Source of the DNA: Elysia marginata
Lineage: Eukaryota; Mollusca; Gastropoda; Plakobranchidae
Direction: 5' to 3'
Length of the DNA stretch: 26,590 nucleotides
Assembly (NCBI GenBank): GCA_019649035.1
Contig: BMAT01001843.1
Coordinates: forward strand, 48,593 to 75,182
The position numbers and the translations under genes are program-made. Positions 9,901-20,000 of the stretch are shown one piece after another; position 1 is the stretch's first letter, and each line of letters begins with the position of its first letter. Under the pieces are notes generated by a model that was given only the letters and a program-made list of their open reading frames with translations, did no database searches and had not been told where the DNA came from.

Positions 9901-11398
9901 ATTAACAAACCAAGCAAAAAAATCACCCACAAAGTTGTTACCTGCTTATGCTCAAATACTTTTGCAGATTTTTTGTTTTTGAAACTAAACCAAATACAAT
10001 ACATTTTGTGGAGTTGTGGGAGCAAACTTTTGCGTTATGTTAATGACTTGTAAAGAGCTACCATTCATTTCATAAACTGCCTTTCAGTATAGTAATAGAA
10101 AAGTGAGACACTATTTAGATGCATTTTTTTTCGTTGAGACAGCCTAGTTTTTACCAAAATAGTGAAAAATGCTACATATGTTGAAGTGATTTCAGAAATA
10201 TATTGCTCCATTGCTTAAAAAAAAAAAGGGAAAAAAACACCAAAAAACAGTCACTTGAGAGATAAAGAAAGTAGTGGAAACTAATTAAATGTATGCTACA
10301 TGTTCAGCTTTATTGAAATCAAATGTATATTCCCTGCTTTAAGTCATACCTTAGGGCTTTTTTTAAATGAAGGTGCTTTCAGCATTCGAATTTTGTGCAC
10401 AACTTGTGCAAATAATGCAAATTTTAGGTGCAGATGTTATGATTTATTCATGCAAAATTTTATGGTAACAAGTACATGTATAAACATGTATGTGAATGTT
10501 AAATGTAATGTCATCAATTAAAATGCATATACTGGTTACATGCTTCAGTGTGTTGTAGTTTTTCTTTTTGTTCTTTATTTTAATTGAAAGTGTCTCTGCA
10601 TGATCGGTATATTTAGCCTACAATTCCATGTGGCGTTAGGGATGCTATGTGAACACCTGGCTTTGGCGTCAGCCATTTTTCGCAATCCACACTGCAATCA
10701 AGATGCTTTCAAAAAAAACTGGCAGCAATCTAAAAGTAGGCAGGAATTTTCTAGCTCAAATTATATTACAAGTACAAACGCCTTAGTTTACTACAAGAAA
10801 AATTATATCTTGCTAAAATTCAATGAAAATCTGTTTAATTTTATAGTTACACCATACTTGAAGTGAAACATATTCATACCATTTGTAAACAGCACATGTA
10901 TGCATTAGTCACTTTTAAAACAAAGCAAGACGAGATAGATGCAGACCAGTTTATGATTTTTTTTAAAATTTTTCTAACACTCAGTGCAAATCAGAGGAGA
11001 CTTTAGAGCCTTGATCTAATTTTCACTTGGAAAAAGTACATTCATAATAACTTGCTTCGAAGTTTGAGTCTTTATCTGGGAGCACCAAAGACCAACAAAT
11101 TTGAAAAATAATAAAAAGTAAGTTGGAGGGTGACAAGGTTAAAGATAAAATCATGATACAATGCACATGTACATCCATTGTATTTGGGAATTTGAATTTG
11201 ACTTTTAAAAGGGTTGAGTAGGGTCTAGTTAGAATACTCTGCACAGCAACTCGATTTTTTTCCTTCCACTCTTTCCTCCCAATCAGCCTGCTCCCCCTTT
11301 TCGAATAGTAGAACCAAAGTACTTTATATATTTCTACTACTGCTAGTACTACTGTAACACTAACGTTTCCACCACCACCACCAAAAAGATTTTAGTAC
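6986..11398. other. Intergenic stretch, no gene seen
   Basis: About 4.4 kb of AT-rich DNA between MED24 and the SINE fragments upstream of the RING gene. The longest open frames (10600-10866 plus; 7662-7456, 9603-9403 and 10025-9837 minus) show no domain, no coding-like composition and no exon-like splice partners. AGATCTAGATC-type motifs cluster at 8920-9105. Confidence 0.6.
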
Positions 11399-11511
11399 AG
11401 GTATGAAACTATCAGTGGAGAGAAGTAGGCTGCAAGTGGAAATGCCCGAAATGTCTGTCTTTAGTATGATTCGAACTTTCGGTTTACAGTAGCTTCGGCA
11501 CCCACCACCTT
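11399..11511 (-). repeat. tRNA-like SINE fragment, copy 1
   Basis: On the minus strand it reads GGTGGTGGGTGCCGAAGCTA, then ACCGAAAGTTCGAATCATAC. GTTCGAATC is a good match to the tRNA B box. It is collinear over about 113 bp with 12424-12545, ending in GGTATGAAA-like text on the plus strand. The 5' A box is not convincing, so this may be a SINE body or a partial copy. Confidence 0.6.
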
Positions 11512-12423
11512 TTCACTTAGAGAAACATCGCTTATAGATACTTACGACGGTACTATACGATACTGAATTTTAAAACGCATATATGTTGACCCCCACCCAC
11601 ACACACAAAAAAAAAAAGAAAGAAAAAAACACACGTGACTGTTTTTTAAACTCCAATAAAGTGAATTATCGACTTGTTATCTGTTGTCCAATGTTCCATG
11701 TGCTCTCTATATTAAAACTTTTTCTGATCATGATCTTTAAACTGGTTCATCTTTAGCATCGAGAGGTGAGGAATAAGAGGGGGGAAACAAGCGGAATAAC
11801 TAACTGTTTAAGTACTGGTTGTCCAGTAAACCTCCACCCCTCAAGGGTTTATTTCTTCGTAGAGCATAACAATTGATGGCAGAGTGACATCTGTTATGAA
11901 AAACAGGATTAGAACGAGTTGTGAAGCATAAAACATTACACCTAGTGCACTTATCGGTCAGACAAATGTGAGGCCTTGAACAGCAGGAACCAATTTTATC
12001 ACTACAAGCATAATTATTGATTATTTCTCGGCGAGGAAAGAGAAACAGCGAATCATGTTTATAGAAGTGAAGGGAAAGGAGAGAATGTGTTGCTTGCGAT
12101 GACTACTCTCTAGTTTTATTTCTTTATAGAAAGAGTGGGGCGGGCGGGCGGGTTACTGAACGAGGAAAAAGAGAGAGAGAGAGATTGTGTGCCCCAAAAG
12201 AATTCCATAAATGGATACTTACGTAAACAGATATTTTTAGTGGCGTGTCTTTGTCGGCACCTTAGACGGTCAGTACAGACAAAACGGCTAGAGAAGCAAA
12301 GACGGGAAACTCGCGGCTTTGCCTGTAACTAATGTAAAGTGTAACCATATCGCACGAACATCGCGTTGACTAGAGCCTTTATTTCATTCAATTCAGAATA
12401 CTATTTTCGTTGAAAAAAAATTA

Positions 12424-12545
12424 AGGTATGAAATCAGCAATGGGTTTAAGTAGACTTTAAATTTTAAGTGAAAATGGCTGAAAAATAATTTCGTTTGTTA
12501 TGATTCTAACACTCGATTCACAGTAACTTCGGCACCTACCGCCTT
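12424..12545 (-). repeat. tRNA-like SINE fragment, copy 2
   Basis: A diverged second copy of the 11399-11511 repeat. They share AGGTATGAAA, AAGTAG, AAGTG(G/A)AAATG, TATGATTC.AAC and the TTCGGCACC.ACC.CCTT end in the same order and orientation. A T-rich tail in the element's orientation (minus strand) follows at 12424-12412. Confidence 0.6.
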
Positions 12546-13075
12546 GCCATTCATACAGCAGTCCAAGAAGCTTAGCTTATGATGTCGCCATTGTGATTCT
12601 CAAATCCGCCCAGCCGACCACCTGTATTGCCTACCACTTTTCTACGACTCCCTTGCAACTTTTTTATGTTTTGATGCCCTGAATGGCGACCACCTCATCA
12701 ACGCAACCACAGACAGTTTTTTGTCTTAAAACTACATGTATTAGAATATTCTTTACAATCTCCTTTTAAAAGAACTCTGCAGTGCGACCACTCTTAATCT
12801 TAAACCAACTATCCGCCATTCCCTTATATGTTCCACACCTTCCTACTCTTGGCTTTCCTTTTCTTTCTTTCTTTTTTTTTTTGATTGGTTGTTGTTCATC
12901 TGTTATGTAATTCAAGTTTATTCAATCAATACAAAGTTACATTAGTACATGTATTGAAACTAAGCAATGCTCAATCAGGCTGACAGATTCAAACATTTTT
13001 GGGCCTACTAAAGTAGGCCTACACTATTATAGGTAACCAAAAACATTTAATAAAGAAATGAAATGTTATCTGCCA

Positions 13076-13088
13076 CTCTCTCTCTCTG

Positions 13089-13121
<33 letters not shown>

Positions 13122-13142
13122 TATTATATATATATTTATATA
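13076..13142. repeat. CT microsatellite followed by AT tract
   Basis: Imperfect (CT)n broken by single GTC and ATC variants up to about 13121, then TTATTATATATATATTTATATA. Confidence 0.95.
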
Positions 13143-13559
13143 GGCATTCCTAACCTTGCCGATCAATTGGGAACTCAGAAACAAAAGAAAGTTGCTTGCT
13201 ACACTCCCTGCATTCTACAGGAGGCATAATTGCCCAAAGCGACCACAATCATTGACCTTGGGCAAGTTCGACTCTATTATAATTAGCAAGTTGGTTTTTT
13301 ATTATTTCTGCCTAGGTGTAGGCCTATATAATTATTTATTCTTTTTTTCTGTCTTTCATTACTCTTGAGCTAGACTTTTGTTTACCATCGCGACTTAAAA
13401 AACATTATACTCGTACTATTTGAACTTACAGGCGATTACTCACCCCTCCAAATAGCTTTCAGCTATAATACACGGGCTCGGTTAGCAAGTTTCTTTTCTT
13501 GCCTCTTGAACTAAAATATGCTTGTAATAAATTATCTAGACTTTCTACATAGCTTATCT

Positions 13560-13860
13560 AAACTCCAGGCACGCCTGGCCGCGCAACTTTGGCCTACCTA
13601 GGCAGCTACAGCTAGGAAGCCAATCACGCCAACCAGTCCAGCAGTCCGGAAATAGACACACTTAAAATATCCGCCAATGGCACACTGCGATAGCTGTCGT
13701 TTCCAAGAAGTGACAAAAACCTATATTTAGGCCCTGACTAAGGTTGACCCAATGATTCATTCAGTGACAGTGACAGGCGGGCAGCATTACGGAACAGAAC
13801 ATACTTTACACTCCACCAGCGCGACTCTTTGTTTTAAGCTTTTCCTATAAAACTAGAAGC
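13560..13860 (+). promoter_or_regulatory. Putative promoter and 5' UTR of the RING gene
   Basis: More GC-rich than the flanks, with CCAAT boxes at 13620-13624 and 13674-13678. The only TATA-like text (CCTATAAAAC, near 13845) is too close to the ATG to direct this transcript, so a TATA-less housekeeping promoter is more likely. No transcription start can be assigned from sequence. Confidence 0.45.
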
Positions 13861-14078
13861 ATGTCGAGCTCGTCTGAATTATCACCAGCGACAAAAGAAA
13901 CGCGCCAAGATCTAGAATCACGAGCTAGAACTGCATCTGACCCACCAACAGCAACCGCCGAGGGAGCTACAGGTTCGACCTACAACAACGAAAACCAAGC
14001 AGGTGCAATGGCTGGTAAAGAAAACAACCATGCAACAGAATCTCAAATGTTAGACACTGTAATGCAGAGGATGAAAAG
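13861..14078 (+). CDS. RING ligase exon 1 (start codon)
   Basis: Codes residues 1-72 plus two bases; donor AAAAG|GTAGGC. The text is rich in Ser, Thr, Ala and Glu (MSSSSELSPATKETRQDLES) and predicted disordered, ending in the helix-like DTVMQRMKR. The start is the first ATG of the open frame and has a good context (AGC before ATG). Confidence 0.8.
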
Positions 14079-17000
14079 GTAGGCTCTTTTTTGCCATTAT
14101 GAATAGGAATAATTTTCTAAACTTTAGATCCATCNNNNNNNNNNNNAAACTTTAGATCCATCTACAAAACTTTTTTTTTTTAAATAGGGCCTATAGGTGT
14201 ACCATAGGCTTCATGAACCAAAGTGGATCAATATCAATCCACTCCTTACGGGGCCTTAAAATTGCAGTTGTTGTTTGTTTAATGTCAAATCTATACATTG
14301 TCTTAATGGTAGGCCTATAGCCTATAGGCATTAATTTGTATTAGGCCTAGGCATTTTATTTACATTGGAATAAATGTATCTAAATTTTGAAAAGAACAGC
14401 TTTGATAGCTTGTGAAAATACAGACATGGCAAAGGCAGTTTTAGATAGTGACATGGTAGTTAATGTGAGAAAATCTTTGAACTTTTCCAATCTTCATTTC
14501 TCAGTGCACCTCTTTATTTCAGTGACCTCATGTATGAACTGCGTCACCTCCAACATGGAGACAGACCAGTTACAGGTCAAGGGCACAGGGATAGCTTGCA
14601 TCAGTTCATGTTGAAAAACTTGGACAGTCAGAGCCAGCATAATGTCACGGCAAACAGAGACTTAGTGGAGGAGCATAGACCAGAAGCTGTGGTGGTTGAG
14701 GTAAACAACCTTCTGATAGTACATGTAATATCCTTGTAATCTTTGAGATAGAGAGAGTGGAGGAGAGAGGAATGCAACCCCATATATATATACCCAGTTG
14801 ATGATGTTCATGGTAAAGTCAATCGAAAAGTCGTCTTAAATTCAATTTCACATGTAAGATAAGTGGGTTTTTGAAGCACACCCGTTTACCCCATTTTTTC
14901 CTATGTTTGTTATTCAGTGTTTCAAGATAAATTTAGGCAGTTGATTTGACAGGATTTTTGACTGTCCAAAAAAAGTCTATAAATATATAGCCTATGTTTT
15001 GACATTTTTTTAAAATATCATTTCCTGAATCATGAATAGCTGTAAGTTGGGATGCTTTACATCAAATTTTTCTTTGCAGCTATTATTACAATGATCAATG
15101 CATGGCTGTGAAAAAGTTTTTCACATTTTTTTCTCTTTAATTTTTGTTTCGGCAGGTACAAGGCATTATTGAACGCCGGCCAGTGTCCTCTGTGCTCCAG
15201 TCTCCTGCTTTCCGTCGTCAGTTAGAGAATGTCATCAGAGGAGGTTTAGTCAGTGCAGGCCGTAGTCGCCGAATTACAACAACAGCTGCAACAGCAGGAG
15301 CAAACAGACATGATCTGCTGCATCAAAGACAAAGACAGTCAGCAAATGCTGTGCTCCCTAGACCAGCCAGACGTAGTCCAAGGCCAACTCTTCCTGATAC
15401 TGCATCATCAGAGCCAACAGTGTCCAATACAGGTATGTGGTTTTGCCAGGGAAAAATGTATAAGAGATATTTCAATATTTTTGACTAAAAAAGATTGAAT
15501 TCATACCCTATACTTTGATCTCACCCTTTACTTATTCCAGCCAAATTTGAGCAATACTAAAAACAATATTATGCCACATGTGTTGTAATGTGAGGAAAAT
15601 TTTAATTTTAATTATCAGAATATTGGTTCACTGAGTCAAACCTGGTTGCTTTTTCCACCTTGTTTCTTACAGAAGAGCCTGTTCCTGCACCACTGTCAAG
15701 ATCTGAAAGTACTGAGTCTATTGACAGTTTCTCTAGTGCCAGGAGCTCAACTGAACAAGGTTAATTCATAATTAGGACAATATTCAAACAAATTCAGTGT
15801 ATGTTTTGAAAATTTGTAAACATGATTTATTGCGATGATTATGCTGCTATTTTATCACAATGATAATGCATAGCCTGCAGCAAAGCACAGAAGTGGGTTT
15901 GATTAGGGCATTTATCTATGTTTTTTTTTAGTTAGCTTTAAAGTATAAATGTCTTGCTTCGAGGGCAAATGAATTGGATGTCGCAATTTTCCCTTTCAAA
16001 GGCGTCACAGATTTTATTTAACAAAGTAGTTTTTAAATCTTCCATAGATAAAAGATTTCATAAAGTTATAACTTTGTGGAAATATATCAAGACTTTATAA
16101 TATTTAAAATATAGAGAAAAAGAAGAAAAAATGGACATTTGAAAGGCATGTTATCAAAAAAGGAATTTCCAACATCAAGCTCATTTGCCCTGGATGCAAG
16201 ACAAATAGAAAAAAATGTGTGTGATGTTTTTGGACCATCAAAGTGCACATATGAAAACTTTTCATAACATTTTATGTTTTATGACTGATGCACCAATCTA
16301 TAAACCCTGTTTCTTAAACATTGATTATGTGATATAATTTGATATGTGTATTGTTTTCCAACAGTGATTGAAAAACTGAGTTGTCTGCTTTAGCGGCCTG
16401 TGCCATTTTTATGGTAGAATTGAACTCAATATGAAAACAACAAAAAAAGTTAAAATATGTATGACAGAAATGATGATAAATAGCAACAGATGCCACAGAA
16501 AGGATTTACAGAATGTTGTAGTTTGATTTTCTAAATATAAAATTTCACCTCAGAGCTGGATGATTATGACACAGAGAATGTTTCTGAGAATTTTGATGGA
16601 GCTCACTTAGCAGCAAACTCAGCAGAACCAAGAGCTCTGCCTCAGCCTCGTCCAAGATCTTCTGTGACAAACAGAGTCAGTCCAGTGCCACATTCACCCC
16701 CTGAACCAGTCCCAGCCCAGGAACAAAGGTAAGCAATCAAATGTTGTTTTCATTGAGTGGAAAGTAAGCTATAATTTTGATTGGTTAAGTATTTTCTTTT
16801 TGAAAATAATAGCTTATATGATATAATTTAACTTATTAACATCTGAGAAAAAGTCATGGTCTTTCTTCCTATAATATCCTTTTTTTTTTCAAAGCAAATC
16901 TGACTGCACTTTGATTATTAGAATATGCAAAATATTTTTTTTTGAAAATGAAGAAGCATTCTCATCTTTTTCTTCCATTTTCTTCAATTTTCTTCTCTTT

Positions 17001-20000
17001 CTTTCTCTTTTATCAGCTCCAATAGCCCACGGGTAGAGTTAGGCTGGCACGATATTAGCCGAGTTCAGAGAGAGGAAATGGTTCAGGAGATCAGTGAGCT
17101 GTTGCATAGTCGTCTTGTTTCATCCACTCTAGAAAGTGAATTCAGGGCAACACTTGAGCTTTTAGCACAAGTAAGTCAAGTTCATATCCTGATGAGACAA
17201 AAGTATTCCTTGAAAGTCCAAGTTTTATTTGATACTATAGACTCCTCATTAGTCTTAGATTCTTTCTGTGGTTATACCTTGCTTTTTCTCTTAATCACAC
17301 CCAGTTCAAAACAATAGCAAAACAAAACACACTCTCATTTTACAAGGTTAGGTCTCAAACACACAGCAAAATTCTTAAATAAAAATGAGAAAGTTTGGTT
17401 AAACAACAAATAATGTTTTAATTATTTAAGTGATAGGATTGAGCTAAGCTTTAAACCAAATTTCTGTTTAAAAGTTTGTGAAAACAGAAGGTTTAATTAT
17501 TTAAGAAAAACTACAAGGAACTGTATTCAACATAATACATGCTATAGAAAGTGAAAGGATTGAGTTTTTCCGAAAAACAAAACTTTTCTTATGTATTGCT
17601 AATACTAGAAGATCTTAGAGGTTTATTTGACAATATTCATGTAAATTATACATGGGAAGATGTAATTGTTGTTTCATTCTAAGAATGTTGCTTTAAAAAT
17701 TTTTTTAAAAGGCTTAAGGATTGGTCAAGAAAATGGCTTTTCAAGTTAAAAAATATGCAGTCTTCTTTATAGAGGTCAGAAGTCAGAGACCAGAACATTA
17801 TGATAGAGAAGACTGACTTAGGAGACTTTATTCAACAGCTAGTGGGAAATGATGCAGAGAAATACCTCGGTGTTGTCACTGCCATCAAGCTACTTTTAGA
17901 AAGCATGTCGCACAATACACATCCAAGACTAACAGGATAGTCAGCATAAAAATGACCCGTTGTCAGAGGAGACTTATATCATATGGTTCAAAGCGTTGTG
18001 CTACCGGTCTTGGAGTAAAGTTATGCAGTCTGGCAGCCTCACCACAAAAGTCTTAGCTATGAAGTAGAATATGTCCAAGGAGAGCAACAAGGCTGCCAGC
18101 ATTAATGAAGAAAAAGCAATACTCTGAAAGGCTTAGGGCTCTTAGACTTCTAGCACTAGAGCAAAAGCGCAATGGAAGGAACATGATCAGGTGAACTTGT
18201 ATCTAAAAGCATTTTATGAAGTGGGTGATCATAGTTTATGAATGCAGATGGTAGAGACCTGAGAGGAAACTCATTGAGGCTGTCAAAACCTAGATTCTGA
18301 ATGGACATAAGAGGCTGTTTTTTCTCTAAAAGGATCATTGCAATATGGAACAACTTATCAGACCATGTGGTCACTGCCCTCACCCTCAAGTCTTTTAAGA
18401 CTAGACAAGTATTGAGAAAGTACACCTACCCGTTTCTCCTGATCCTGCCTGGAATAAAGATTATTCAGGCGGCTGTGCCAAATGATTTATGCAACCACGC
18501 CCGTGTAAAGTGGAGGGACCAACAAACAAGTCACAAGACCTCTAACCTTCACATTGTCAGGTCTAGTCAAGTCAAGTTGTATGCTAACTACCCAACAAGT
18601 GCTGGGTGGGTATAGGGAGAAAATAAAGTTTTTGCCTGGGGATCAAACTTGTGATCTCTCGGATACTTGGTCCACTCCTCACCCCATTTAAAATTTGATG
18701 CTTCTGTGGACTTTATGGCATCATACTCTATCGAAATGGGTTCAAAGCACCTATGTCTGGCAGCAAGTGCCAATGAGTGCGATGTTCAAATTTTCAGGTT
18801 ACAATGTATTGATATGTGGATCAACACATTGTTCTGAGTTTGCAAACATAAAGAGATAGTAGTAAAGTATCAAACTTTGTTGCATTGATTTAAAATACAG
18901 AGCAAAAGAGAAATAAATATACTCTAAAAAGGCATGTTTTCAAATTAACATTTCTGACATCCAACTCATTCACACTAGTTGCAAGACATATAGGACTAGC
19001 TCAACATTGTGCAGGCTCTAGATGTTTAAAAACAACTTTATCTTCTTGTCAATCACCAGGAGCATGTTCAGTCCTCTGGCCAGAACGGACAAGCTGTGCA
19101 GGAGTTCATACATACTCTCCCTGGGAGAGGAATTCCCCGCAATGACTTTAGTCATATGGGAATTCCTGCTGGTGCTGCCGGCTTAGACAATGACAACTGG
19201 GACAATGTTTCTGTGGCGAGTATGAGCGCTCACTCAGTACCCTATGTACAGGTAAAGACCAAAACACCCTCATTACTTGTGTGATTGATTCCTTTCATTA
19301 CAAGCTCATAGCATGAGGCTGCTCCTTACTCGCCGCCATACCTACACAATTAGCACAAATGTGTCGTTTGAGAAAAGAGTTAGGACTTTGTAGGCCTACA
19401 TGCTTGACATTTTACTAAATTTTTACATGATGGAAGTGTAGATATGGTATATAGTGGGTTTCAGTTTTACCCTTGAGCATGAGAATAGGTAGGACCTAAT
19501 GAATGTTTTAGTTTCATGTCCTCATTTAAAAATCTGGCACCTTGGTATACTTGGAAAATTCTGAATGCAACCAGGTAACTTTATCAGTATAAATTACAAG
19601 CAATTTGTTCAATAATAAAACTTCTTCCTTTATAAACATATTTTGTTTTTTTATAAAGAGAAATTGTAAAACTTAAGTTAAATATCACCAGGGACTTGGA
19701 AGGCCTGCCTTACAACAGGTCTGTTTCAAGCTTTAGTTCATTATAACTGGATTTTAAACTACAAAATTTTATTGTACAAAATGTTTTTTGGTTTATTTGT
19801 CAAGATTGATTGTTTTCTCACAAACTCTTAATATTTATTACATCTTTGGCAGACAAACACCTATTTAGGAAGAGAAATTCAGAGTCTTCGAGCACAGATG
19901 ACTGAAATGAAGTCTCTGTTAAAACTTACCTTTGACCTCCAAATGGACATCCAAAGGTCAATTCGACAGGAAGTAGCAGCTGCCCTCAACAATATTGTAG

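Larger units (their letters stand above)
11512..13560. other. Intergenic stretch upstream of the RING gene
   Basis: Apart from the second SINE fragment and the CT/TA microsatellite, nothing gene-like is seen. The frames at 12135-12332 and 13156-13368 contain simple-repeat or intergenic text and have no recognisable product. Confidence 0.55.

Noticed and set aside
10600..10866. 88-codon plus-strand frame in the intergenic region
   Set aside because: AT-driven composition, no motif and no exon partners.
9613..10931. TAGTCTTGCATT and GCAAGAC considered as a fourth copy of the TGTCTTGC MITE
   Set aside because: Only the terminal few bases agree; the arms do not align further and the spacing is far too long.
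17773..17940. A 55-codon frame opening at an AG acceptor, considered as an exon of the RING gene
   Set aside because: It ends in a stop, exons 6 and 7 join perfectly without it, and its text continues (with frameshifts) into unmistakable LINE reverse-transcriptase C-terminal motifs.
18156..18425. 89-codon minus-strand frame
   Set aside because: It is the antisense shadow of the LINE reverse-transcriptase remnant.
18588..18686. Functional tRNA gene on the minus strand
   Set aside because: A- and B-box-like text is present but degenerate, the acceptor stem does not pair, and a SINE-like body follows.
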